34,601 nucleotides of DNA from Alphaproteobacteria bacterium RIFCSPHIGHO2_02_FULL_46_13. GTDB taxonomy: Bacteria; Pseudomonadota; Alphaproteobacteria; Micavibrionales; Micavibrionaceae. The first letter of the stretch is position 1. Every line of letters starts with the position of its first letter. The DNA lies in assembly GCA_001767915.1 (NCBI GenBank), contig MEMI01000008.1, forward strand, positions 1,197-35,797, read 5' to 3'. The notes under the pieces are model-generated. The model was given only the letters and a program-made list of their open reading frames with translations, was not told where the DNA came from and searched no databases. The position numbers and the translations under genes were made by a program. Below, in pieces: positions 24,812 to 33,140 of this stretch.

Positions 24812-26194
24812 TTAATTTGATTTCTTCCATGCAATAATTTTACTTCCTGTTTTACTGAGAACTGGCGATATTAATCCTTTATCTCTTAGGTTATAAAATA
24901 TCCCCTTCATCACATTTTCTGATTTAATGCCAGTTATCTCTCTTGCTTCTCTATTTTTAATTGATGGATTTGTTTCTAGGTATTTCAATACGGATTCTTC
25001 CGGTGATGCCAAAGGTGTGTGGGCAATCGTAACTTTAATAGAGTTATTAAATTCTTCTATTACGGGAGGCTTAAGTCTAAACTCTTCCATTTTTTGAAAT
25101 GCTGTATTTAAACCCTCACCCATATCTTTATTTGGGGGGTTTTTATATTTATTCAAAATCCTAACTAGTTTCGAGTTCCGTGAAAATCTTGCATTAAGGA
25201 TATTCTTGACCGTAACATACCCTGGAAGGCTCCCTGGGCTAATTATTTCTATTCTATTATTAAATATAAGAACATGGATATCATCGGAGATTGAATAGTC
25301 TCTATGAACCACTGCATTGACTAATATTTCCCAGATTGTTTCTGGAGGATAATTCGCCATTATTAGACCACTTTCCCCCATAATACGAATAGCCTCCATA
25401 ATTTCAGTAATCTTTTTAGACGCATTCTGTATTTGATTATATAGGCTACCTTCAATGCTATATTGATCTTTCAAGTGGATTCTCTCAGGTCTCTCTTCTG
25501 CAGTATCATAGCGAGTGATCTTTATGCCACATCTTTTAGGTAATATCGTTACGGGATTATCAGCGAAAAGAAGTATACCGGCAACTTTGGGATCATAAGT
25601 TCTCCGATCAATCAAATTTTGATTAAAAGAAAAATCTATGGCATCGGACTTAGGAGAATAGTCATTTAAAAAATTTCGAGTTTCAGCAGATGTATATATG
25701 TCTTCAGCAACTGCGTCGGGCACTATGCAATCTTCGTATGAAGTCTGCCCTTTTGAGTAAGATAGCTCTACTATCCTATTGGGGTCTTTTACAGGTAACG
25801 ACTGTGCTGACTTTCTTATATAAACAGTACCATCAGATGTCTTATGGACAGATCCACTTTTCTCAATGATAACTCTCAGAGCGTACTTTCCGTTAGGGTC
25901 TTTTAAAAATTCTAGGTCGCAAGGTAATGATGGTTCTATGTCCTGTATATTCTGGATTATAGAATTAAAATCTTCAATTTTCTCAATCCCCTGCCAACGT
26001 TCTTGAGCCGACGGTTTCTCTGAAGGGTCTTGAATACCAATAATAAACTCACCCCCGTCTGCGTTAGCAAGAGCAACCGAGATCTTTTGCACTTTTCTAC
26101 CTTCTACTCCATAGGCTTTAAAATCAAAGAAGTGACTCTCTTCTTGCGAACAAAAATTTATAATCTCCTGCCAGCTTAGATCTCTTACTTTCAT
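24812..26194 (-). CDS. AlbA_2/Schlafen-type ATP-binding protein
   Basis: 460-residue protein of the widespread family annotated as putative transcriptional regulator or ATP-binding protein. The N-terminal AlbA_2 (Schlafen-like) domain covers about 10-140, with ESHFFDFKAYG, VALANADGGEFIIGI and GTVYIRKSAQS. The middle and C-terminal part has a GHKL-type ATPase segment (EILVNAVVHRDYSISDDI, NNRIEIISPGSLPG, about 285-350), and the end is a winged helix (about 400-455). Such proteins occur in mobile islands, some near defence genes. The upstream site GGTGG gives a weak ribosome binding site. It is a single gene with its own promoter region. Confidence 0.88.
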   Translation of the reverse strand: MKVRDLSWQEIINFCSQEESHFFDFKAYGVEGRKVQKISVALANADGGEFIIGIQDPSEKPSAQERWQGIEKIEDFNSIIQNIQDIEPSLPCDLEFLKDPNGKYALRVIIEKSGSVHKTSDGTVYIRKSAQSLPVKDPNRIVELSYSKGQTSYEDCIVPDAVAEDIYTSAETRNFLNDYSPKSDAIDFSFNQNLIDRRTYDPKVAGILLFADNPVTILPKRCGIKITRYDTAEERPERIHLKDQYSIEGSLYNQIQNASKKITEIMEAIRIMGESGLIMANYPPETIWEILVNAVVHRDYSISDDIHVLIFNNRIEIISPGSLPGYVTVKNILNARFSRNSKLVRILNKYKNPPNKDMGEGLNTAFQKMEEFRLKPPVIEEFNNSIKVTIAHTPLASPEESVLKYLETNPSIKNREAREITGIKSENVMKGIFYNLRDKGLISPVLSKTGSKIIAWKKSN

Positions 26195-26254
26195 TCAAAC
26201 CACCAATCGAAAAATAGAATTGCCCTTTAATAGTTACAAACAAAAGAAAAACTT

Positions 26255-26278
26255 TCTACGTAGAGAAACCTTATTATA
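26255..26278 (-). promoter_or_regulatory. Putative -10 box and palindromic operator
   Basis: On the minus strand TATAAT (26278-26273) is followed by the palindrome TCTACGTAGA (26264-26255), which would fall at the transcription start of the AlbA_2 gene. No good -35 box is visible. The gene product itself has a winged helix, so autoregulation is conceivable. Confidence 0.35.
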
Positions 26279-26426
26279 TTACCTTGTTTGCTAAACCAAA
26301 AATATAGCCCAAATTATTATGAATAAAAATAGTTTAATCGAAATTATCCTTCCAAAACTTGAAATATTAACTATTAAATTTTACACAATCTACGTTATCA
26401 CGCTACTAATCACCCATATGTCGGTT

Positions 26427-27422
26427 TTAATTCATCTGAACATTCTTAACTTGCCAAATATTAGTATCGTCAGCGCTCCAATATACTTTACAAATATAAT
26501 TACTCCTTATCATTGCCCCAAATGTATTTTGAGCGTCAACGTAAGATTTAACCGTAAACACTTTAGTATGAGGATCAACACCTACATAATCAGCATATAA
26601 TGGGAAATCTGCTGTCGAAGGTGCTATCAGAGAGTTTCGTACGGCGTATTCACATTTAATTGATGCTACATTTTCTTTACTCTTCATTTTTTCTTCCAAA
26701 GCATCCTGTTGCTTCAACGTTTCCATGCGTGCCGCAGATTCAGCCTCAAACTTAGCAATCTCATCATCCTCTTTCTTAACCCTTAGCCTTGCCTTCTCAA
26801 CCAAATTCTCAATTTCTTTGTCACGAAAATCGGCCACCTTATTTGCAAAATTGACTGCCGCTCGATCCTGTTTAGACTTCAAAAACTCTTTGATTTCAGA
26901 AACAATACCTGCGCGATCATTCAAATATCTGTTCTTCCATTTTGTATCTTCTTCTTGTTGCTGCTTTTTGACGTCAGCTACAGCATTCTCGTATTTCTTC
27001 AGAAAGTCACCATCTGCAACTTGTTGAAAAGGTTCACTATCAGCGATTGCTTTCATTTTGATTTTTATATCTGGGAACTCAAGCCCCCATAATAAATCTG
27101 CCTTTTTAGCTTCAAACTCGACCTCAATTTTTTTCATAGCTATATCTTGGGGTGTTTCACGGAAAAAAGCAGACAATATTATTGCCCAAACAATCAGTAA
27201 TACCCTCGCAAATTTGAGGTGAGAACGAGTGATAACATCAAAATATTTACGATCATTATGTGTTTCTGCAATCACACCACATAAAATGGAACCAATAATT
27301 CCCACGATTATCCAAATAGTAGAAGACTTAAAAATCGCGATTAAAAATATAATAAAGAAGCATACTCCTAACAAGTATTGCCAGTCTTTTGGATCATAGC
27401 TTTTATTATCTAACGAACCCAT
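26427..27422 (-). CDS. Membrane protein with long coiled coil, unknown function
   Basis: Not recognised. A 331-residue protein: two hydrophobic hairpin segments near the N-terminus (LLGVCFFIIFLIAIF and WIIVGIIGSILCG), a third after a short loop (FARVLLIVWAIILSAFF), then about 150 residues of charged Lys/Glu-rich helix likely to form a coiled coil (EEDTKWKNRYLNDRAG to QQDALEEKMKSKEN). A compact C-terminal domain (about 265-331) with two cysteines has ADFPLYADYVGVD and FGAMIRSNYICKVYW. ATG at 27422 has AAGGGAG eight bases upstream. The frame extends upstream to a TTG inside the structured RNA region, which I reject as the start. Confidence 0.8.
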   Translation of the reverse strand: MGSLDNKSYDPKDWQYLLGVCFFIIFLIAIFKSSTIWIIVGIIGSILCGVIAETHNDRKYFDVITRSHLKFARVLLIVWAIILSAFFRETPQDIAMKKIEVEFEAKKADLLWGLEFPDIKIKMKAIADSEPFQQVADGDFLKKYENAVADVKKQQQEEDTKWKNRYLNDRAGIVSEIKEFLKSKQDRAAVNFANKVADFRDKEIENLVEKARLRVKKEDDEIAKFEAESAARMETLKQQDALEEKMKSKENVASIKCEYAVRNSLIAPSTADFPLYADYVGVDPHTKVFTVKSYVDAQNTFGAMIRSNYICKVYWSADDTNIWQVKNVQMN

Positions 27423-27445
27423 TCTCAAAACTCCCTTAAAGTAAA

Positions 27446-27636
27446 CGGCCACCAAGTTGCCTTGGTAGCCGAGGGATGGTTACGATCCGAGAATCGCGCA
27501 GCGTATTCGCTCTCGCTATTATATTCCGCCGCCCCCTCGACCAAAGGTGAGAGAGCAACGTCATTGATAACGGTCTGACGTTGTTAGTAGACCGCTCGGA
27601 TGAGGTAACCAGCCTCGATTCCTGCACATGCAGAAA
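27446..27636 (-). ncRNA. Candidate structured RNA with pseudoknot
   Basis: A 191-nt gene-free stretch that folds far beyond chance when read on the minus strand. An 18-nt hairpin (27619-27636) comes first. A long-range stem is built from CGAGG/CCUCG (27613-27617 with 27470-27474), GGUUAC/GUAACC (27605-27610 with 27478-27483) and AUCCGAG/CUCGGAU (27595-27601 with 27485-27491). Inside it, CGGUCU/AGACCG (27589-27594 with 27571-27576) and CAACGUCA/UGACGUUG (27576-27583 with 27556-27563) interleave as a pseudoknot, and GCUCUC/GAGAGC follows. It closes with an 11-bp hairpin capped by GCAA (27446-27471). G-U pairs work only on this strand. It is either a 5' leader of the gene at 27422 or a separate RNA; I know no matching family. 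Confidence 0.6.
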
Positions 27637-27714
27637 CTATGAAAAAATTAGCGTCTTATAGAAAGAATTGCAAATAGATTGTGTTAATGGGTCAGTTAAA
27701 GCATTAGAAATCTC

Positions 27715-28020
27715 TCACTCCCATACAGGAATGTGATTATCTATTATTTTGAAGAGTATTTTAGCGTACTCTGCATCTTCTGTTGCCAGTTTCATTAATT
27801 GTGAGATTAAGAGCCTTTTTCGGGTAAACTTTCTAATTCGGCCAGTTTTCTTATCTTGGACATCAATTAATCTGTTCAATTCCTCAAGTATAGTTAATCC
27901 CAATGACTTTTTCTTCTTTGGTCTACCTTTAGGATTTCCACTTTTACCCTTTTTAAAGCGATTTTTTTGTGGTGGCTTGCGGTAACCAACTTCATATTCA
28001 GAATCATCATCTTTACTCAT
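27715..28020 (-). CDS. DUF5681 domain protein
   Basis: A 101-residue, very basic protein with the DUF5681 signature: VGYRKPPQKNRFKKGKSGNPKGRPKK, here seen around residues 11-36 and matching the usual GYGKPP, F-x-PG-x-SGNPKGRP pattern. The C-terminal half is helical (LLISQLMKLATEDAEYAKIL). Such proteins are common next to phage DNA-processing genes, often close to a terminase; the function is not established. Its ATG overlaps the stop of the methyltransferase gene (ATGA), so they are coupled. Confidence 0.85.
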   Translation of the reverse strand: MSKDDDSEYEVGYRKPPQKNRFKKGKSGNPKGRPKKKKSLGLTILEELNRLIDVQDKKTGRIRKFTRKRLLISQLMKLATEDAEYAKILFKIIDNHIPVWE

Positions 28021-29426
28021 TTTGCACCTACTTTCTTGTTCAATCGAATAATTGACATTTCATCAAATGTTTTTCCTGTTTCATCCAAAACAGCACTTTG
28101 CCCTGTATATCTTTCCCAACGGCGGACACTTGTATCAACATATGTCTCATCAAGTTCAATTGCCCTCGCACAACGTCCTGTGAGGTGAGCAGCTACTAAT
28201 ATTGTTCCGCTGCCACAGAAAGGATCCAGAATGATGCTTTGTTTATGACTACAGTCTCGAATTGCATCGGCAATTAGACTAAATGGCTTTACAGTGGGAT
28301 GAAGTTCTAAAAGCTTATTACCCTTGCCTTTGAAAGTATTTGCCCCTGGATAGTTCCATACATTTGTTCTGTATCGAAATTTACCAAGTTCAAAATTATT
28401 TATGTGTCCAGATGATCCTTTTCTAAAGACAAAGACTAATTCATGTTGTGATCGATAAAAAGTTCCCATTCCTCCATTGTCCTTAACCCATACACAAAGC
28501 TGCGCAAGTTCTCCAAATTTCTTTTCACCCGCCTCTTGAACTTCGCGCATATGCCTCCAGTCCATGAAACTAAATATCGTTGCATTCTTGGATGTGTTTC
28601 CTGAAATATGACCAAAAACAGTCGAAAGGAAATCAGTAAACTCCTTTATACTCAACTCACCATAAGCCATTCTAAAATCTTCGTGCTTATTCTTACCCTT
28701 TCCGCAGATATGACCTTTAGTCTTTACGTTATAAGGAGGATCGGTTACGCAAAGATCAGCAACCCTTCCCTCCATGACTGCCTCATAGGAAGATTTTTGC
28801 AATGAATCGCCGCAATATAATCTATGAGGGCCGCAAATCCACAAGTCGCCTTTTCTAGAGACAGTTTCCTTTGGTATATCCTCATATTCTAGCTCAGCGC
28901 CGTCCTCAGGCTGAGCTAATATATCCGGCATAATGGTATCAATCTCAGCCGTGGAAAATCCTGTGCATTGTAAGTCATAGCCCTCCACTAATAACTCATC
29001 AAATTGATAGGTTAATAGATCAGTATCCCATTGCCCCATTTGAGCCAGTTTGTTGTCGGCAATCACATATGCACGTTTTTCTTTTTTCGAGAGTCCTCTT
29101 AAAACGACAACTGGAACTTCTTTTAACCCTATTCTTTTGGCAGCTTCACTTCGGCCATGTCCCGCCAAGATGGTTCTTTTGTCATCAATCAAAATAGGAT
29201 TAGTAAATCCAAATTCTTTAATTGATGCTTCAAGTGCAGATAGTTGTTTATCGCCATGGATTCTTGGATTTTTATCCCATGGAACAAGCTTATCAGGGGG
29301 CAGATAAACAATTTCTTTCTCCAATCTTTTAGCCGATTTAATTGGAGAAGATTGAACTTCTGGGGTTCGAAAAAGCTTCTTCTTAGCAGATTTCTTGATT
29401 TTTTTGATATTAGTTATTTCTAGCAT
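28017..29426 (-). CDS. ParB-domain/DNA methyltransferase fusion
   Basis: A 469-residue solitary DNA methyltransferase with an N-terminal ParB/Srx-like domain (about 39-130: VPWDKNPRIHGDKQ, ILAGHGRSEAAKRIG). The methylase part has the catalytic motif DPPY at 229-232 before the SAM-binding motif (DPFCGSGTILVAAHLTG, about 400), the order of the N4/N6-amino beta group. HPTVKP precedes it. No restriction enzyme is adjacent, so it is more likely a phage or island modification enzyme than part of a restriction system. ATG at 29426 has AGGAG eight bases upstream. Target base and site cannot be read from sequence. Confidence 0.92.
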   Translation of the reverse strand: MLEITNIKKIKKSAKKKLFRTPEVQSSPIKSAKRLEKEIVYLPPDKLVPWDKNPRIHGDKQLSALEASIKEFGFTNPILIDDKRTILAGHGRSEAAKRIGLKEVPVVVLRGLSKKEKRAYVIADNKLAQMGQWDTDLLTYQFDELLVEGYDLQCTGFSTAEIDTIMPDILAQPEDGAELEYEDIPKETVSRKGDLWICGPHRLYCGDSLQKSSYEAVMEGRVADLCVTDPPYNVKTKGHICGKGKNKHEDFRMAYGELSIKEFTDFLSTVFGHISGNTSKNATIFSFMDWRHMREVQEAGEKKFGELAQLCVWVKDNGGMGTFYRSQHELVFVFRKGSSGHINNFELGKFRYRTNVWNYPGANTFKGKGNKLLELHPTVKPFSLIADAIRDCSHKQSIILDPFCGSGTILVAAHLTGRCARAIELDETYVDTSVRRWERYTGQSAVLDETGKTFDEMSIIRLNKKVGAK

Positions 29427-29459
29427 ATTCAGTCTCCTAAAATTAAAAATTTAAAATTT

Positions 29460-29616
29460 GGGAACAATGAATCATGCGACCTATAAGACACAACAAAGGG
29501 TGATTGAAATCAATCGGCAACAATAATTCATTGTTCCCCTCCGTGGGATTAATGGTCAACACACAATCGAAAATTGTTGTGTTGTTAGTCTCCGTTAGCA
29601 AATATTTTGCGCTAAG
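29460..29616. repeat. Cluster of three hairpins in a gene-free region
   Basis: Within the 543-base gap 29427-29969. First, a 13-bp perfect inverted repeat GGGAACAATGAAT (29460-29472) and ATTCATTGTTCCC (29526-29538) encloses a small hairpin GATTG-AAAT-CAATC (29502-29515). Second is a hairpin with arms CAACACACAAT and ATTGTTGTGTTG (29557-29584) and one bulge. Third, TTAGCAAA and TTTGCGCTAA arms lie between CC and GG (29592-29616). No ORF covers it. It may be a second structured RNA or the leader of the methyltransferase gene. Confidence 0.5.
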
Positions 29617-29900
29617 GAATTTCAGATGATCAACTAGTGAGAATCACATCTTGTATATTTCTGACATCGTCGATTTAGAAAAAAAAGACAAGTATATTTT
29701 TCGAATGCGGTCTTTTAGTTTTTCTGAAAATACACAAATCACTCATCCTATTTAAAAGGCAAGCTTCTTGAATACAGGGAAAATCCGCGCATTTCTTCGA
29801 AAGAAATATAGACCTAATTTTTCTGAAAATAGTCTTCTATGGCGTTCATAAAAGTTCACTAAAAATATTTAAATGAGATAACGCCACTCAAATTTTTCTC

Positions 29901-29936
29901 AATTTATACGAATCATAAGCATGATTCGTATAAATT
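29901..29936. repeat. 36-nt perfect palindrome (16-bp arms)
   Basis: AATTTATACGAATCAT, loop AAGC, ATGATTCGTATAAATT. It lies 34 bases past the stop of the nuclease gene and may act as its terminator, although no T tract follows on the minus strand. The sequence GATAACGC flanks it on both sides as a direct repeat (29877-29884 and 29948-29955), which recalls a protein binding or attachment site. Confidence 0.7.
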
Positions 29937-29969
29937 AACCCCGATGTGATAACGCAGCATATGCAAAGC

Positions 29970-30893
29970 TTACTCGTTATATTTCCTGCCACACGCTTTA
30001 ATAAAATCTTTCTTATCAGCAGGCCAAACCTCACGAATGTTTTGCTTAATAAGCACTTTCCGGTTTGCTGCTGGAATATTTTTTAAAAACTCTAAGCCTG
30101 TTAATTTTTGAATCTCATCTATGCTAGTCATATAACGCGAATGATCATAAGGCTTGCCTTCATAATAACCCGCCCCCACTTGAGGATAAATAAATGCTAA
30201 AATATCTGGCTTATTAGTAACCATCCCCTCTTTGATAACAATTTTAAAAAAGGCATCTGGAATAGCAACAGGAAACTCCCCCTCTTCTCCAATATAAGCA
30301 TTCGGAGATTTATCTGCGAAAATTGGGCCATCTATAATCCATACCGCGCCGTATTTCTGAGCCCAAGCAGCTGTTAAATCTTCTAGATCCAGCCAAATGC
30401 CTGCGTTAAATAATTGGCGTTGAGGAACCGCATTATAAAATGTATGTGTGTTCCATCCAGCACTTCCCCCCATCCGTTCAGCATGCATCTTCATAGCGAG
30501 ATGACCTCGAGAAAACCAATCTTTATGAGAACTTGTAAAGGCTTTTGGATAAGCGTAGCTTTTATCATCCGGCATAATACCTTGCACAAATAAATCTTTA
30601 TCAGTGATCCATACCCCTGGACGCTCATAGGTACTTACACAAGATTTATTTATCCTTCTCATTTCATAGGCAACCCACTTAGGAACACCCCATAAATCTG
30701 GAGAACCATCTCCATTATTATCATCAGTATTATCAAAACATGACCTATAAGCTCTAAAATCTTTAACTATACATTTCGAACTAGTGCCCCATTTGTCGTG
30801 ATCATAAGAGTTATCTAATTGCTCAGATTTATAATCAGCAGCATAAACAGGTAAAATTAGAAAAATACACAGTAGAAAAATAGTTTTTTTCAT
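29970..30893 (-). CDS. Exported DNA/RNA non-specific endonuclease
   Basis: Secreted nuclease of the NUC/EndA beta-beta-alpha-metal family that degrades DNA and RNA. The protein has 307 residues with signal peptide (MKKTIFLLCIFLILPVYA, probable cut after Ala18). The active site FSRGHLAMKMHAER carries the general base His131; the metal-binding Asn and supporting residues lie in NAVPQRQLFNAGIWLDLE. An Asp/Asn/Gly stretch (DNNGDGSPD, about 58-66) ahead of the domain looks like a calcium-binding loop. Last gene of a minus-strand run of exported proteins. The ribosome binding site (AGGA) is rather far from the ATG at 30893. Confidence 0.9.
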   Translation of the reverse strand: MKKTIFLLCIFLILPVYAADYKSEQLDNSYDHDKWGTSSKCIVKDFRAYRSCFDNTDDNNGDGSPDLWGVPKWVAYEMRRINKSCVSTYERPGVWITDKDLFVQGIMPDDKSYAYPKAFTSSHKDWFSRGHLAMKMHAERMGGSAGWNTHTFYNAVPQRQLFNAGIWLDLEDLTAAWAQKYGAVWIIDGPIFADKSPNAYIGEEGEFPVAIPDAFFKIVIKEGMVTNKPDILAFIYPQVGAGYYEGKPYDHSRYMTSIDEIQKLTGLEFLKNIPAANRKVLIKQNIREVWPADKKDFIKACGRKYNE

Positions 30894-30974
30894 TTTTCAA
30901 AGAATTCCTAAGGCTCAACAAGCAACTTAATTTATAATAAGCTGCAATATTTTAGATTTTATATTGCTGCGAAT

Positions 30975-32789
30975 TTATACTTTAAGTGTTCTTATATTTT
31001 TCACTTCTATTTTAATAGGCTCTTCAATTAGCCGAGGCTCAAGAGGATGAATCGGAATAATAGCTGGCTCATTCTGGTCATTTTCTTTATATAAGTTATT
31101 TAATTTCCAATCTTTTCGCTTAGGAGAATTATCTAGCCCAATAGGATAAAGGGTAATGGCATCTTTCTCTAATTTCATTCTAATGAAGTGCCTAAAGCTA
31201 TCCTTTCTCATTGCACTAAAAGCATCATTTGCATGCAATCCAAAAAAGTATGAAATTATAAGAAGGTAAATTCCCCAAATAAACCCACCTAAGAATCCGG
31301 AGAAGATCATACCAACACCAAAAGTTAAAAAGTATAGCAATTCTCCCAATCCAATATTTTGTAAAGGTTGAAGTAAATTTGTAAAATATATGGTTGAAAT
31401 TAAAAGAATCCCGAAATGAATGATTGCATGCGGTACACCAAATATAACTCTTCTTTTTTTATCAGGCATAGCAACGTAATTAATTAAAACTCCCAAAAAT
31501 ACGGCAAATAGAGCCACAGAGATTGGTGTAAAAAACAAGGCACTCATTTGATTGAAATAACCTCCGTCAGGAAGAATTGCGTAGTAGTTTCCCCATGATA
31601 AAATTAGCAAACTACATACCCAATAAATTACTCCCAAACTAAGACAGAAATCATAATTTTTGAAGATGAATAAGAGGTTCCCAATAGCCATGTGCTGACT
31701 GTCTTCTCTGCTTGGATAACATGCTTCTTTTTCCACCCCGGAAGCATCAGCCTTTCTAGATAAGTTTAATGTCTGTACAGATTTCGCCCATGTAATTTTA
31801 AGAGTATCTTTCAAATGATGTGTTGGGTGTAAAAAAGCCCCTCCACCACCTGCAGTTACAAAATTAACACCAGATTCTTTAGCTTCATATCTACTGTAAT
31901 GATGAAGGTCACCAGACAAAACCACAGGAATTTTAGCTCCTGGACATTCATTTCTGATTATATTAGCGATGTAATCAAGTCCACGATAATACAAATCTCT
32001 TTCTGAAGCATCCTTAGAATACATGTCCGCTTTAAGCCATGTTGGAACAGATGCACAAAGGATAACCTTTGAGTTAGGATTCATAAGCCGAGCTATAGAG
32101 GCAAAATAATTGGCTTGCGGAATATCAATGTCCTCTTCTAATTGAGAATCATATCCCCATACCCACCAATCATCACTTAAATGGATGGCAAAATAGCTTC
32201 TATTCTGTGTTGCTTTCCAACTACCAAGCTGCGTTTCTCTTCCACGGCAAAATTTTGCCAAAAATAATGTCAATCCATCGTACCAGTCATGATTTCCTGG
32301 GATTAAATAAACATTAGGATGTTCTGCGCCAGGTTTATTTGTTCTAGGAAAAGCAAATTCATATGGACGTTGCATACGTGTTTCATAATCATAACGGCTT
32401 GCATCTGGATATACCTGATCCCCTCCCATTATTAAACAAGCTGCTCTAGGCAACTCATATTGATTGATATTAAGTTTTTTTTGCCCTAAAAGATATGCAA
32501 TTGAATAAGTGGAATCAAAGCCATCTCCGAGATCAGCAACATAATCTAACCAAACAGCGCCATCTTTAGCTTTGAACAAACCGTCTGCTGCAAAGGATCT
32601 TTGTTCTAGTGTATCCTTCTCATTTAGAATATCTAACGAAGCCTGCATTAATCTGCGATCTGCATATTGAGCAAAAAGGCTAGATGCGATTACTTTCTTT
32701 ACTATTTTTCCCAAAACAATAGGGCTAAACCAATGAACCATACCTGGATATTCATGTTTATCATTTAAATCTGAAGGTATTTTGCTCAT
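30975..32789 (-). CDS. Membrane metallophosphoesterase
   Basis: Calcineurin-type phosphoesterase of about 604 residues with a C-terminal membrane part. The metal motifs are YVADLGDGFDST, MGGDQVYPD, PGNHDWYDGL and SGDLHHYSRY, all complete, in the first 310 residues. Then four or five hydrophobic segments follow (VIYWVCSLLILSWG, ISVALFAVFLGVLINYV, HAIIHFGILLISTIYF, FLGGFIWGIYLLIISYFFG) and a hydrophilic tail. No signal peptide, so the catalytic domain is probably cytoplasmic. I start at the ATG at 32789, which has AAAGAGA upstream; an ATG five codons earlier lacks such a site. The substrate is unknown: nucleotides, phosphoesters or lipid heads are all possible. Confidence 0.88.
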   Translation of the reverse strand: MSKIPSDLNDKHEYPGMVHWFSPIVLGKIVKKVIASSLFAQYADRRLMQASLDILNEKDTLEQRSFAADGLFKAKDGAVWLDYVADLGDGFDSTYSIAYLLGQKKLNINQYELPRAACLIMGGDQVYPDASRYDYETRMQRPYEFAFPRTNKPGAEHPNVYLIPGNHDWYDGLTLFLAKFCRGRETQLGSWKATQNRSYFAIHLSDDWWVWGYDSQLEEDIDIPQANYFASIARLMNPNSKVILCASVPTWLKADMYSKDASERDLYYRGLDYIANIIRNECPGAKIPVVLSGDLHHYSRYEAKESGVNFVTAGGGGAFLHPTHHLKDTLKITWAKSVQTLNLSRKADASGVEKEACYPSREDSQHMAIGNLLFIFKNYDFCLSLGVIYWVCSLLILSWGNYYAILPDGGYFNQMSALFFTPISVALFAVFLGVLINYVAMPDKKRRVIFGVPHAIIHFGILLISTIYFTNLLQPLQNIGLGELLYFLTFGVGMIFSGFLGGFIWGIYLLIISYFFGLHANDAFSAMRKDSFRHFIRMKLEKDAITLYPIGLDNSPKRKDWKLNNLYKENDQNEPAIIPIHPLEPRLIEEPIKIEVKNIRTLKV

Positions 32790-32841
32790 TTTTATCTCTT
32801 TCATTAGAAACTAAAATTGATCTAGTTCTAGTTTATTTGCG

Positions 32842-33105
32842 CTATTGATCAATTTCTATTTCGATACTATCGCCACGGGAATTATACCCTGATGCAGATC
32901 CATCATACAAATCAGCGCCGCGGACGCTCATATTTCCACCATTGGGCCATTCAACGTGAGTTACTTCTCCATTTTCTACTTCCACAGGAACCGTGTATGA
33001 TCCACTATCTGTCGTAACAATAGCGTCATAAGTACCATCGTCTAAATCATCGGCAACAGCGTGAAATGAAGATATCACAAGCAATAAAAGTACCAAATAT
33101 TTCAT
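32842..33105 (-). CDS. Small periplasmic protein
   Basis: An 87-residue protein with a signal peptide (YLVLLLLVISSFHAVA) and a short beta-rich acidic domain: DDGTYDAIVTTDSGSYTVP, VEWPNGGNMSVRG, YNSRGDSIEIEI. Similar short hypothetical proteins are widespread in Proteobacteria, but I know no function. ATG at 33105 has AGGGAA eight bases upstream. It lies 35 bases after the M48 lipoprotein and 52 before the phosphoesterase, so it belongs to the same run. Confidence 0.8.
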   Translation of the reverse strand: MKYLVLLLLVISSFHAVADDLDDGTYDAIVTTDSGSYTVPVEVENGEVTHVEWPNGGNMSVRGADLYDGSASGYNSRGDSIEIEIDQ

Positions 33106-33140
33106 TTTTAATTCCCTATATTTTTGTTTTGTTAGACAAG

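Noticed and set aside
26319-26600. Plus-strand ORF of 93 residues
   Set aside because: Overlaps the C-terminal coding part of the well-supported minus-strand gene at 26427-27422, has no ribosome binding site and a low-complexity hydrophobic composition.
27446-27471. Hairpin taken as a plain terminator for the DUF5681 gene
   Set aside because: It is only the last element of a much larger fold, has a GNRA loop and no uninterrupted T tract, and lies close to the ribosome binding site of the next gene.
27446-27636. Hammerhead or tmRNA identity for the structured RNA
   Set aside because: No CUGAUGA/GAAA core on either strand, and no tRNA-like end or tag frame; the fold does not match.
28017-29426. 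Restriction-modification system
   Set aside because: No endonuclease gene is adjacent; the exported nuclease at 29970 is a secreted, sequence-independent enzyme.
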